From assembly GCA_021732565.1 (NCBI GenBank), contig JAKFUT010000110.1:1-38175 (forward strand): a stretch of DNA of 38,175 bases. The letters run 5' to 3'. Positions 9,214 to 17,703 of this stretch are shown one piece after another (the stretch's first letter is position 1; each line of letters opens with the position of its first letter). Origin of the DNA: Candidatus Obscuribacterales bacterium. Lineage in GTDB: Bacteria > Cyanobacteriota > Vampirovibrionia > Obscuribacterales > Obscuribacteraceae. The notes beneath the pieces were generated by a model, which was given only the letters and a program-made list of their open reading frames with translations, ran no database searches and had not been told where the DNA came from. Position numbers and translations under genes: made by a program.

Positions 9214-10608
9214 TTATTCGGAAGTATCGCCGGGAGTGAAAGATACAGCAGCAAAACCGAAGACGCGCTTCCACTTTGAGTAGTCTTTTTCGGGGCAAGA
9301 AGAAGAAACCAGAAATATTCGGTCGCCGAGTCGAGAAGCAGTCAGGCGAGTGACAATGGAACCGTTCTTGTCGTTAACACGCAGGAGGGCGTCTTCCACC
9401 TGCCTTCCATTGAACTCACCAGGTTGTCGACCAACAACTTCAAAACCGCCTTTTTGCGCAAACGATTTCACAAAGCCACCCAGATTAGTATCGTCGGCCG
9501 CCCGAATGTATCGCACCTCAAGATGCACATTGGAATTGCCTTTAAGATTCATTGCCACCAGAGGAATTTGGACAATACTATCTTGAGAAATCTGGTCGCG
9601 AGACAGTTCAATCGGCTTTTCCTCAAAATCGTTCGGAGCAGAAACGGCAATGGCAAGTTGTGAATCGCCCAATGGCTTCCTCACGTGAATTCGGCTGAAT
9701 CCCGTTTTAATCTCTTCGGAAGAGAACAGATTCGAGTATGGCAGCATTTCTGAGAGATCTACCGTGGACAGGGGCTTCTCTCCACGGTCAGAGGCTCCGT
9801 TGCTCATCGCGGTGGTTGCTAATTCACCCCCGGGAATATTTTCACCACCTTCTGAGGAAGTTGCCGGCTGGCTGCCGGAATTGTCTACCGACACGGCGTT
9901 AGTTCCAGCGGCTCCACTCTCGGACGATGGAGCAAGTGCTGTTGCCTCGGGTAACTTTGTACACGTGTCGACGATAATTTCAACTCGACGATTGCTAGCT
10001 CTCCCCTCAGGATTGTCGGTTCCATCGGGTTTCTTATTCGGCGCTCTTGGACGGGTTTCCCCGTACCCTACCATCTCCACGGCAGTTGACGATAAGAAAT
10101 GATTCTGCACCATCCAGTTTCTCACTCGTTCGCCGCGTCTCTCGCTCAATTTCTGATTGTACTGATCAGTGCCTTCTGAGTCAGTATGTCCTTCAATTCG
10201 AACAGGATGAGCTCCAAGCTTCACAATCATTGGTGCCAGCGTGTGTAAAGTCTCTTCTGCATAGGGAGTAAGGGTAGCTTCATCGAAATTGAAAAGAGTA
10301 TCGGCACCAATGCAAAATCGTCGATGACAGGGTGCGGCCTCTGTTTTGATTACCTTGCCTTCGCTAAGCGCCTTGCGAAATTCACCAACCGTCTGAAATA
10401 CCCCGGGAATTTGAAGCGGTGACGTACCCTGAATCGGGCCCGGTTTCTTCTTCCAGTAGTCTTCGTTCGCTTTCATCTTCTCGTCGATATCATGAAAGTT
10501 CTTATTTATCCTGTCTGCGTCTCCCCAGTCTGCATAAGAAGGCATGACGGCGGTGGAGGAAACCACCAGCAATCCAAGCAGAGATAACGCTAACCGGGCT
10601 TTACGCAT
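9214..10608 (-). CDS. OmpA-family peptidoglycan-binding protein with C-terminal extension
   Basis: A signal peptide (MRKARLALSLLGLLVV...PSYA) leads into a 70-residue linker and then an OmpA-C domain at about residues 95-215. The domain shows FNFDEATL, GHTDSEGTDQYNQKLSERR and NRRVEI, which carry the Asp and Arg that bind diaminopimelate in peptidoglycan. In most OmpA-like proteins this domain is C-terminal. Here another 250 residues follow: a Ser/Gly/Asn linker and a beta-rich domain from about residue 285 to 464 that I do not recognise. The protein probably tethers the outer membrane or a surface domain to the wall. The ATG follows GGAG by 11 bases. Confidence 0.88.
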   Translation of the reverse strand: MRKARLALSLLGLLVVSSTAVMPSYADWGDADRINKNFHDIDEKMKANEDYWKKKPGPIQGTSPLQIPGVFQTVGEFRKALSEGKVIKTEAAPCHRRFCIGADTLFNFDEATLTPYAEETLHTLAPMIVKLGAHPVRIEGHTDSEGTDQYNQKLSERRGERVRNWMVQNHFLSSTAVEMVGYGETRPRAPNKKPDGTDNPEGRASNRRVEIIVDTCTKLPEATALAPSSESGAAGTNAVSVDNSGSQPATSSEGGENIPGGELATTAMSNGASDRGEKPLSTVDLSEMLPYSNLFSSEEIKTGFSRIHVRKPLGDSQLAIAVSAPNDFEEKPIELSRDQISQDSIVQIPLVAMNLKGNSNVHLEVRYIRAADDTNLGGFVKSFAQKGGFEVVGRQPGEFNGRQVEDALLRVNDKNGSIVTRLTASRLGDRIFLVSSSCPEKDYSKWKRVFGFAAVSFTPGDTSE

Positions 10609-10979
10609 TTTGAAATTACTCCGTTGAAGCCGAATTGATTATTCCACGTCGTCTACGTCTTTCCGCTGAGGAATATTCGGGCAAAACGATACAGTTCACG
10701 AAGTGCTGTTTATCAGGCGGAGAGAACTATGCTGGAACATAGCGTCGCAGCAGTGGGATTTGCCCCCGGGAGAATGCTTCCATCCGGGTTGATCCACTTG
10801 CGAAACCGCGCTTAGTATGCGGACACACATGTCCCATCTACACGCTGAAGCACTCAACAAAAACAACAGTCTCTATCAGCCTCAACACCTTTTGAAAACA
10901 GCGTTGCTGTTGCCTGATGAGACCCGGATGTGTGAAGCGGTGTCTCAAGATCAAAACCTAGCCCGCATGGAGACCACAA
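10609..10979. other. Divergent intergenic region, no gene seen
   Basis: This 371-base gap separates the divergent OmpA-family gene and the membrane-protein gene, so it should hold both promoters. No convincing -35/-10 pair, hairpin or coding frame stood out. Frames in it lack ribosome sites and protein-like composition. Confidence 0.5.
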
Positions 10980-11630
10980 ATGGTTCTGGGGTACATTCTG
11001 CTGCCTGGACTCGTGGCGGCATTCGTTCTGGCATTTTACGGTATTCGGACAGGGAAGAAACATCCGACCTGGTTAACCAGGCTTGCTTCGCCGATTGGCT
11101 TCGCCTGCGCTGCCGCAGCGTTCCTCTTCGTCCCGTCCGAAATGAACATGCTGTACGACCGCTACCCGGTGCTCAACAACCTGCTGGCCGTGGCTGGTAT
11201 CTGCGGTATGAGCTTCTTCGGAAGCTTGTTCGTGACGGCTTGCCTTGGAAGCAAGAATCCGGCATACGATGCGCTTCTTCCTGAGAACCAGAACAAGCCG
11301 TCCGTCAAGCGAGCCACCGCCATGCTGGCTCTCACCGGGTTGATCCTTGGCATTCCCGGACTCATGCTCTCCATCATCTTCTACAATGGAGAATTCATGT
11401 GGGGGCATCTCTTCATCATCGCCTTTCCCGCAGTGTTCGCCAGCCTGACGCTTCATAGCGCCATGGTGGAGCTGAAAGGAACGGGGGGGACAGCCCGGCC
11501 ACCTAAGTGGAGCGTAGCGGCTCTGTTCGTCCTCGTGGCCGTCTTAATTATCGCCGTGTTCAAGGGACCGGGTCTGCTGTTCCTCATCTTCCTGCCAGTA
11601 GTGCTGGCACTGAGCGGCCGGCGGGCATAA
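10980..11630 (+). CDS. Polytopic inner-membrane protein of unknown function (216 aa)
   Basis: I do not recognise a family. The protein is almost entirely hydrophobic, with about six membrane segments near residues 3-22, 36-52, 64-88, 109-132, 138-160 and 176-214, separated by short charged loops such as GKKHPTWLTR and PENQNKPSVKR. The ATG follows GGAG at normal spacing. The codon use is GC-richer than in the preceding OmpA and lipoprotein genes, and it is followed by a strong hairpin. It stands alone, facing away from its neighbours, so context gives no function. Confidence 0.75.
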   Translation: MVLGYILLPGLVAAFVLAFYGIRTGKKHPTWLTRLASPIGFACAAAAFLFVPSEMNMLYDRYPVLNNLLAVAGICGMSFFGSLFVTACLGSKNPAYDALLPENQNKPSVKRATAMLALTGLILGIPGLMLSIIFYNGEFMWGHLFIIAFPAVFASLTLHSAMVELKGTGGTARPPKWSVAALFVLVAVLIIAVFKGPGLLFLIFLPVVLALSGRRA

Positions 11631-11656
11631 CCACTCGGTGAGCCCACCTGCCTTGA

Positions 11657-11708
11657 ATGGTTGGAAGGAACGGTCTGTCCTAAAGGACAAGCCGTTGCTT
11701 CCAACCAT
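11657..11708. terminator. Long hairpin after the membrane-protein gene
   Basis: The outer arms ATGGTTGGAAG and CTTCCAACCAT are perfect. After one mismatch, AACGG pairs with CCGTT. After a short internal loop, TGTCC pairs with GGACA around a TAAA tip. It lies 27 bases after the stop at 11630. There is no long T-run, so it may be a transcript-stabilising or bidirectional terminator structure. Confidence 0.6.
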
Positions 11709-11989
11709 TCGGGCCTATTGGCTGAGAATATGAGCAGACTTCCATGGCGCCCTACACAACACGGGCAGAACTCTGAATCCTTTCGGTAGTTACTCTGTCT
11801 TAGGTTTTGTCTTTTGCATTTTTGGGGCAGGTCAACTAATTAATATGGTACGTACCCGGTTGATTAGTTGGGGTTGGTTGATTGTTGATTTCGGGAAAGA
11901 AGATCTGCCCATCGTTGAAGTTCAAATTGGGCCTTGCAAAACATCCAGCAAGTGCCCCTAATCCAGTTTGTGCAGTGCAGGTGACAATC

Positions 11990-12045
11990 TTCCCACCTGA
12001 AGGCGGATGGAAGAACGCTTCCTTCCATCCGCCTTCAGGTGGGAA
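11990..12045. terminator. Perfect 24-bp-arm hairpin after the ChaN-like gene
   Basis: The arms 11990-12013 and 12022-12045 are perfectly complementary over 24 bases (beginning TTCCCACCTGAAGG), around an 8-base loop. It lies 37 bases beyond the minus-strand stop at 12082. A stem this long and perfect is unusual for a simple Rho-independent terminator. There is no strong T-tract on either side. Confidence 0.7.
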
Positions 12046-12081
12046 AGCCCGGTTGGACCAAACTATCGTGTAACCCTGGCT

Positions 12082-13023
12082 TTACTTCTGGACGTAAATG
12101 GTGAAGTCTACCGGCAAATCGGAGTCGTCTTCGGAAGAGTCGCTTCCTTCGACGACGACTCGGACAGTGACGACCTTACCGCCAGAGTAGCGCGCGGCGC
12201 GATCAGGAATCCCGAAGCCACCAGCGATATGGCCAATACCCGCGAGCACCACCTGTTTGTTGAGACCACGAGCTTTCATAAACTCGGCCGCATTTCGTCC
12301 CATGACTTCGTCCCACGCGGTCATAATCAGGTACGAGCGATCCTTCTGTTGAATTGTCGGTTTCTGCAGCCCGTGCATCTTGGGCAGAAGCTCATACCAG
12401 TATTCGCGATGAGCCTTCACCTGCAAATCGACCGAACCCAGTTCGTTCTTTTCGGCGTCGGTTAAGCCGTCACAGCCGACTTTGTAGAGCCGGCTGGTGA
12501 ACTCCTTGCGGAGATTGAGCGCTGCCAGAGGTATCTCATTGCGCCGGCAAAATTCTACAATCGGGCGATAGAGTCTCCAGTCAAAGCCCCACCGCTTGCG
12601 GTATTCGGTGTACTTGAGAAACTGGTTTTCCGTGATTTTACCGGCGATGTAGTCGTCGATAATCCTTTGGAAAGGTTTCTGGAACATCTCCATACCTACG
12701 CCGATACGCTCATCACGGGCGAACAGTGCCTTTATTATTTGGAGCTGAACGCGATGATTTGGCTCGCTGTCGTGCGTTTCGCCCACACAAATGATGTCGG
12801 CCTCCATAAGAGAATCGACCAGCTGACCAAACGAAAGCTCTTTCTTATCGGCTGAAACCACCCTGAGCTTTAGCGGAGCCGGTCTTTCAGGCGCCTCTGT
12901 GCGGGCGGCCTCGGGCTTCGTCGTCTGGTCCGCAGCGCTCGGGAGCGCCGGCCTGGATATGGCCAGAATAGCGATAGGAGCAATGATGAGCGCCATCGCA
13001 AGAAGGGAGCGATACCTGTTCAT
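12082..13023 (-). CDS. ChaN-like / Tiki-superfamily (DUF399) exported protein
   Basis: The start is the ATG at 13023, because MNRYRSLLAMALIIAPIAILA is a good signal peptide or membrane anchor. Upstream in-frame starts give non-signal sequence. The mature domain carries GETHD at residues 81-85, MEMFQKP and a C-terminal GIGH motif, the conserved Glu/His positions of the ChaN/TraB/EreA (Tiki) fold. Relatives bind haem or metal, or act as metal-dependent hydrolases at the envelope. Which applies here cannot be told. A mismatch-poor hairpin lies upstream and a perfect 24-bp hairpin downstream, so the gene is probably its own transcript. Confidence 0.85.
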   Translation of the reverse strand: MNRYRSLLAMALIIAPIAILAISRPALPSAADQTTKPEAARTEAPERPAPLKLRVVSADKKELSFGQLVDSLMEADIICVGETHDSEPNHRVQLQIIKALFARDERIGVGMEMFQKPFQRIIDDYIAGKITENQFLKYTEYRKRWGFDWRLYRPIVEFCRRNEIPLAALNLRKEFTSRLYKVGCDGLTDAEKNELGSVDLQVKAHREYWYELLPKMHGLQKPTIQQKDRSYLIMTAWDEVMGRNAAEFMKARGLNKQVVLAGIGHIAGGFGIPDRAARYSGGKVVTVRVVVEGSDSSEDDSDLPVDFTIYVQK

Positions 13024-13140
13024 GTTGTTAGTTCCAGTTGATCGATCTTGATCCATTCGCCGTTGTTTGGAGAAACAGATTGAAGCAAATTGTAAAGCCT
13101 CAATGACTCCACCGATATGGTTTGGTTGGTCGACACCCAC

Positions 13141-13180
13141 GCGAAAACGGATCTGCTCAGACGAGCAGACCCGTTTTCGC
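13141..13180. terminator. Hairpin terminator between the zinc-ribbon and ChaN-like genes
   Basis: The 18-base arms 13141-13158 and 13163-13180 (GCGAAAACGG...) pair with a single mismatch that becomes a G-U pair in one transcript direction, around a 4-base loop. It lies about 128 bases beyond the minus-strand stop at 13308, so it most likely ends the zinc-ribbon transcript. Confidence 0.6.
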
Positions 13181-13307
13181 CACCAGCCTACAACGAACTC
13201 ACCTGACCGTGGACGCTTCTCGAGAGGGCTCCGCCATGAGCGATTCAGGGGAACGATGGCGACCGGGTTTCTAGAAGAGTAATGGCGGCAAGGGCGCCGA
13301 CGCCAGT

Positions 13308-14312
13308 TTATCGCAGCAACAAATGCTCCAGCGAGAAGCAGCCCTTATCCAATCCTCGCAAAGCACTTACCACGGAGCGCCCGACGAGGCTCCATTCAGA
13401 ACCGATGGAAACCCTCGTCCACCAGTCTTGGAGCGAAGCATATCTGGCACCGGGAGCCTTGGCGAGAGCAAGCTGCCCATCGTCAACGAGTGCGGCCCCC
13501 AGGGTGAGAGGATTGCACCGAACCCGCAGCAGAAAGGCGCTGCGTTCCCCCTCAATAGAATTGGCTTGAGCAGCCGCTTCACCGGTATAGCGATTGAAGC
13601 ACAGCTGCAATTTCGGCAGCACATCCAGCGAGATGCCGCTAGCTGCATTCTGCAACAGGTACATCGCCTCTTCAGCGGTGTAAACGGGAATGAACATGAT
13701 CGCTTCCGCCTCAGGCATGGTCCATGAGACTTCGCACCTGATCAGCAGGCCGCTCCAATGTTCCTTAGATGAGTTGGTGCGCACATGCCGCTCGAAGCGG
13801 AGGAATCGCGTCGGCTTATGGACGCTCACCTCGGTCAGAAACATGACACCCGACCCGCAGAAGTCACTGTTCGTGATAATTTCGGCAGTCCTGTGAAGCA
13901 TTTCCGGTAAATGCCCGGGAACGCAGGCACGCACGTAGCTACGACTCCGATGGATCTCATTCTTGTGGCTTCGCTGATAAACCGAGCGCCACTGAATGGT
14001 ACAAGCCCACTGGTCCTTTTCGGTGAAGTGGGAATTTCGGCGCATGGTCAGCCCGTGAAGCGGCGCCTGCCCGGGTTCGGTACCGGAAACAGTGGAGACC
14101 TTGTCGGTCATGTGGAAGCAACGAGATTGCAGGAGCTGCTTGGCGATGGCCTCGACGTCCCGTGGGATTTCCGGACCGTAGTCAGCCCTTAACTCCTGCC
14201 CGCATGTGCCGCACAAGAGGCGTCCGCCCTGCAGCGGCAGCACAAGAGGCTGTCCTTCGAGGTCCTGTGACTGACAGTTAACGCAGACCGTGGTTTGAGA
14301 TGCAGTTGACAT
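13308..14312 (-). CDS. Zinc-ribbon N-terminal protein of unknown function (334 aa)
   Basis: The first 40 residues hold two Cys pairs, CVNC (10-13) and CGTC (34-37), a treble-clef or zinc-ribbon arrangement. The remaining 290 residues are soluble, Arg/His/Ser-rich and without transmembrane segments. I do not recognise the main domain. The ATG at 14312 has GGAAAGAG upstream. Codon use is GC-rich like the neighbouring ChaN-like gene. A cytoplasmic nucleic-acid or regulatory role would suit a zinc ribbon, but that is only inference. Confidence 0.72.
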   Translation of the reverse strand: MSTASQTTVCVNCQSQDLEGQPLVLPLQGGRLLCGTCGQELRADYGPEIPRDVEAIAKQLLQSRCFHMTDKVSTVSGTEPGQAPLHGLTMRRNSHFTEKDQWACTIQWRSVYQRSHKNEIHRSRSYVRACVPGHLPEMLHRTAEIITNSDFCGSGVMFLTEVSVHKPTRFLRFERHVRTNSSKEHWSGLLIRCEVSWTMPEAEAIMFIPVYTAEEAMYLLQNAASGISLDVLPKLQLCFNRYTGEAAAQANSIEGERSAFLLRVRCNPLTLGAALVDDGQLALAKAPGARYASLQDWWTRVSIGSEWSLVGRSVVSALRGLDKGCFSLEHLLLR

Positions 14313-14808
14313 TTACGTACTCTTTCCGGGCCTTAGCCCTTTGTAAAACACCCCGTAGGGCTTATCGACTGAAGAACAGTGGATAACTTCTCAGCAGCAG
14401 CACTCTCTTTTCTCTCGCTTGCATACCCTCGGAACGCTCATCAAGCTTGCCAGCACAGCATGGTTGCTGCTGTAACGTTCGATGTGTGGAACAGGTAATC
14501 GGCTTGAGATGAGATTTCCTACAGAGCGAAAGATAAGAGAGCGCATGGCAACCTACAAAATCAGGACTACCCGTCACAAACCAAATTTCTAATATGTGTT
14601 GTTGAATATTTACTAAGCTAGTGGCAAACAACCCTCTGCAAGCTAGCAAACCCGCTGCATTAACACCCCCTCATTCTACCCGCTAACTGGTGCTAACTTC
14701 GATAAACACGTCAAAACCGAGCCGCGCGAGCAAATCCCCATACCGCCACAGCACCACTCGAATATCCTCACCACGGCATGCTGTTGCAACGAAACCGAAC
14801 GAGTATTC
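14313..14808. other. Intergenic region upstream of the zinc-ribbon gene
   Basis: The composition changes to AT-richer DNA here. A small inverted repeat, AGCCCT (14335-14340) and AGGGCT (14357-14362), lies just upstream of the zinc-ribbon gene. No coding frame has a convincing ribosome site. Confidence 0.4.
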
Positions 14809-15102
14809 ATGTTTTACACGAGTGCGCCTGATTCTTTCGCAGAAGGATTTGCAAGTCTGGCAGCGCAGATATCCGGCAACAAACTCGCGCTAAGAAGATC
14901 GATCGTGGAATTCAAGCAACGGCTGTCTCCGATTCGTGGAGAAGACTTTGCGCAGGTGACGTTGAGCCAATTTGGCACAGAGCGGCCATTGCTTAGCATT
15001 CGGTCCGGCAGGGCGGGTGGAGAGGTGTATATCACAGGTCAAATGGATACTGTGTGTATTTTATCGTACGGAAGATTGGAGCAAACTCGATGCGCTGGAT
15101 AA
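14809..15102 (+). CDS. Possible small protein (97 aa), weakly supported
   Basis: The frame from MFYTSAPDSFAEGF has a protein-like composition (SLAAQISGNKLALRRSIVEFKQRL). However, the ATG lacks a ribosome site, and the frame runs 71 bases into the convergent Lrp-type gene. The preceding frame from the GTG at 14690 could join it through a one-base deletion, as seen elsewhere in this window. It may be a decayed or mis-sequenced gene, or noise. Confidence 0.25.
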   Translation: MFYTSAPDSFAEGFASLAAQISGNKLALRRSIVEFKQRLSPIRGEDFAQVTLSQFGTERPLLSIRSGRAGGEVYITGQMDTVCILSYGRLEQTRCAG

Positions 15103-16057
15103 TTTTGGAAAAACGATCTTTTAGATCATCAACGACATCCTGTAAATCTTCCAGGCTTTTCACTTCGGCGCCAATCTCAAAATCCCACCTTCCCATGGTT
15201 TTTAATAACCACGTGATGTGACGATGCCCTTTGCAAAATTCAAATAGCTCATCCCCATCTTCTTTTCGGAAGTGGTTTTGCTTCACCAGGAGATTGTAGC
15301 TCTGATATCCAAAGGATTGGGGTTCTATCCAAGCAAAATAGCCAGTGATTACTCCGGCATCTTCCAGTCGTTTGATTCGCTGACTTATTGCTGTATCCGA
15401 CAAGTCAACCTGTTTGGCTATGTCTACCAATTTTGCTCTAGCGTTATGCGCCAGTATGCGAAGAATCTGGTGATCGAAATGATCAACTTTTTCTGGTTCC
15501 GTTACTTTGCCTCCGAAGTATGTCGAAGGCGACGGAACCGGGCAGGCATCAAGTAAATATTGTTTGGGGAAGTGAACAGCGTCAATGCGAGTGATGATCT
15601 CTTGATGGTGAATGAAATCACCAAACACATTGCCAATCTCAGTTACGATTTCGAACAAAGAGATCGGATCTCTGGCGAGGATATCTGCGGCGTAGTCGTA
15701 TGTACCGCCACTTCGCGAGAAATACGGGCAGTTCGGGTGATTAATGAAGAATTCAACGAACGACTTTTCCTGTTCCCGCGACAGCCGTTGCATACTCATA
15801 AAAAGCCCGTAATCGACATATCCAAGCCTGGCAAAATTGACGTACCCGAGAAAGAATTTCATTATTCCTCGACTGACCAGACGATCAATTCTATATTGGA
15901 CGACATCAGGCGCAAGACCGAAAGCTTTAGACAGTCCGGCATTCGACTGTCGTGCATTCTGCTCAAGCGCAAAGAGAATTTGGCGATCTTTCAGATCGAG
16001 GTTCGTCAATTGATTTAATGACTTATGCTGTGCTGAGCCCCGGGAATCGGAAGGCAT
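15032..16057 (-). CDS. Double-length Lrp/AsnC-type transcription regulator
   Basis: Two Lrp modules are fused in one chain of about 341 residues, against about 150-165 for a normal Lrp. Each has an AsnC helix-turn-helix. The first is in LKDRQILFALEQNARQ...DVVQYRIDRLVSRG, and the second, more canonical one is in DHQILRILAHNARAKLVDIA...TAISQRIKRLEDAGVI. Each is followed by a beta-rich sensing half. The fusion should act like an intramolecular dimer, binding DNA and perhaps an amino acid. The start is uncertain: the ATG at 16057 gives MPSDSRGS, while a further in-frame ATG at 16126 lacks a ribosome site. Upstream lies a cluster of TTGTGAAC motifs that could be its operator. Confidence 0.85.
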   Translation of the reverse strand: MPSDSRGSAQHKSLNQLTNLDLKDRQILFALEQNARQSNAGLSKAFGLAPDVVQYRIDRLVSRGIMKFFLGYVNFARLGYVDYGLFMSMQRLSREQEKSFVEFFINHPNCPYFSRSGGTYDYAADILARDPISLFEIVTEIGNVFGDFIHHQEIITRIDAVHFPKQYLLDACPVPSPSTYFGGKVTEPEKVDHFDHQILRILAHNARAKLVDIAKQVDLSDTAISQRIKRLEDAGVITGYFAWIEPQSFGYQSYNLLVKQNHFRKEDGDELFEFCKGHRHITWLLKTMGRWDFEIGAEVKSLEDLQDVVDDLKDRFSKIIQRIEFAPIFRTIKYTQYPFDL

Positions 16058-16239
16058 ATCGATATTCTCGCTCAATGTTGCCTGGCTAACTTGATTGGTT
16101 ACCTCGCGGCCAATCCATTGTATCAAGGGAAAAATTACGTTCGGCGCAATTTTCCATATAGCTGGCTGAGCTGATACCGCAGGCGCGCCTCAAGTATTAG
16201 GTGTTTCCGTTAGCAACCCGGGCTGTAAACGTCCTGAAT

Positions 16240-16426
16240 TTGTGAATCAGCCGATATGACATGCCAGAAAAATTTCGTGTGGCGCAATTTTGTCATTTTC
16301 AGAACTTATGTTCACAGCCTGTCTGAATATACGCGACTTGTGAACTGGGACTATTGAAAAAAGCGCCTCGAATTTTTCTGAAGACGAGTTCACAAACCGC
16401 ATTTTTTTCAACCAATGTGTTCACAA
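16240..16426. repeat. Cluster of TTGTGAAC / GTTCACAA motifs
   Basis: Perfect 8-mers occur at 16338-16345 (TTGTGAAC), 16388-16395 and 16419-16426 (both GTTCACAA, each followed by ACC). Variants with one change occur at 16240-16247 and 16310-16317. Three perfect copies in 190 bases are far above chance for an 8-mer. Further copies lie at 17904-17911 and 34076-34083, both intergenic. The spacing is irregular, so this looks like a set of regulator binding sites upstream of the Lrp-type gene and not a CRISPR array. Confidence 0.6.
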
Positions 16427-17633
16427 ACCAGCTGAACCTAATCCAGAATTGCCATCAGCGTAAAACTTTTTCAGTGACATTTCGAGATCGGCTATGTACT
16501 TTTCTTCGACAATCGAATACGCGACGGCAATATTAGCAATAGCGTTATTCAAGGTTTCATCGGTGTTCACTACACATGTCTCTGTCTCGCCGCAAGGCAA
16601 TGGAATCGAGTGCTCCCACCCCCTAGTTTTTATGTGAAGAGTGGCTTGCAACCGCTGTGACCAGCTTCCGAAATCAAACTCGATGCACAGATCAAATTGT
16701 CCATAGGTCTTGCCCTAGTCCCAGATAAGGCTGAGCCTATCTCAAATCCCTTTGGTTTGAAATGTCGAGACAAATGGTTTTTGCGTGAAGCCGAACCTTT
16801 GTCGCCACAATACGGATCGTCAAAGACCTGGTATGGAAAAGATAATGACGAAAAAATCTCGGGGAAATAATAGCGTGCGGAGACCGCATTGCATGCCTCC
16901 TGAATTGGCTTACCCAATTGATAATCATGTGGCTGGCCTGGTTCAAATTCCGGATACTCTCTTGATGCGCAACGACGAGTAAGAATTTTTGCATGCAACG
17001 AATCCAATAAATCATTCTCGTGTTTCGTCAACGGCCGCGTCAGACCCGTGACGGGGTCTAATGTCTTTTCAAAGCAAACATCCATGCGCTTCCTAATTGA
17101 TTTCTTTTGAACTTCAAACTGCAGCCTTATGTACGGGCGAGTTTCTCGTAACGAGATCACTTCGCCAGGCTGATAGGGATCAGCAGATACGATATCCCAA
17201 AACATCAAACCGGCCCAGTTGCATGAGAAACGGCTTCCCATACCATCAATGATCTCGACAATGTTCTCCAGCTCCGGTTGACGACATTCTTTGGAGTCTG
17301 CTCTTGAACTCATTAGAAGGTTGTCGATTACTTCTACTCCACGAATATTCGAAACGTACTTTGGCTCTGGTATCACCTCAATCGGTTTTTCTACATAGCC
17401 AGACTTAGTCATGTGAGTTATATATGGCTCAGCACGCTCAACAAATGACTCCAGTCCTGGAACCGTTTTGATTGCCTTTTGTATCGTGTTTTTCTTCCAG
17501 TTTTTAAAGGTGAAAAGAAGTGCCCTAAGCAAAAACCGTTTTCCCGCAATGTTTCGACTACCGATTTGACGATAAATCGGGCAGCTTCATTGGAGTGCAC
17601 AGCTTCAATGATTTCGATGAAGTATCTCGCCAA
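16421..17633 (-). pseudogene. Unknown gene split by two apparent one-base deletions (about 404 aa if repaired)
   Basis: Three consecutive frames each look like real protein and join smoothly. Frame one starts with TTG at 17633 (LARYFIEIIEAVHSNE) and runs to ETLRENGF. Adding one T to the five-T run at 17531-17535 continues as LLRALLFTFKNWKK. That frame runs to about 16706, where adding one C to a CC pair turns a poor tail into RPYGQFDLCIEFDFGSW and on to the stop at 16421. Without repair the longest open part is 16630-17532. I do not recognise a family. The protein is soluble, with a weak N-terminal amphipathic region. A good promoter with an inverted repeat precedes it, so the gene was, or is, expressed. 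Confidence 0.6.
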
Positions 17634-17661
17634 TTTACTCGAGTGTGCTTTAAGGGCGACG

Positions 17662-17703
17662 TGGAATGGACTACATTATACATTCCATGTCTGGCATTAC
17701 CAA
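17662..17703 (-). promoter_or_regulatory. Sigma-70-type promoter overlapped by an inverted repeat
   Basis: On the minus strand, TTGGTA (17698-17703) and TATAAT (17675-17680) are separated by 17 bases, a near-consensus pair pointing at the split gene that starts at 17633. The arms TGGAATG (17662-17668) and CATTCCA (17681-17687) enclose the -10 element, so a repressor bound there would block transcription. Confidence 0.6.

Larger units (their letters stand above)
11631..12081. other. Convergent intergenic region with three inverted repeats
   Basis: No gene is seen here. Besides the two strong hairpins listed separately, arms CAACTAAT (11833-11840) and ATTAGTTG (11863-11870) flank the 10-bp palindrome GGTACGTACC at 11847-11856. 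The genes on both sides converge, so these are most likely transcript ends. Confidence 0.5.

Noticed and set aside
9060-9254. 64-codon minus frame between the lipoprotein and OmpA genes
   Set aside because: It overlaps the OmpA gene's end and has an unlikely composition.
14362-14649. 95-codon minus frame upstream of the zinc-ribbon gene
   Set aside because: No ribosome site and no protein-like pattern; the Cys/Ser/His-rich composition looks like non-coding DNA.
16240-16426. CRISPR-like array from the repeated GTTCACAAACC
   Set aside because: Repeat units are 8-11 bases, occur in both orientations and have irregular spacing; there are no cas genes.
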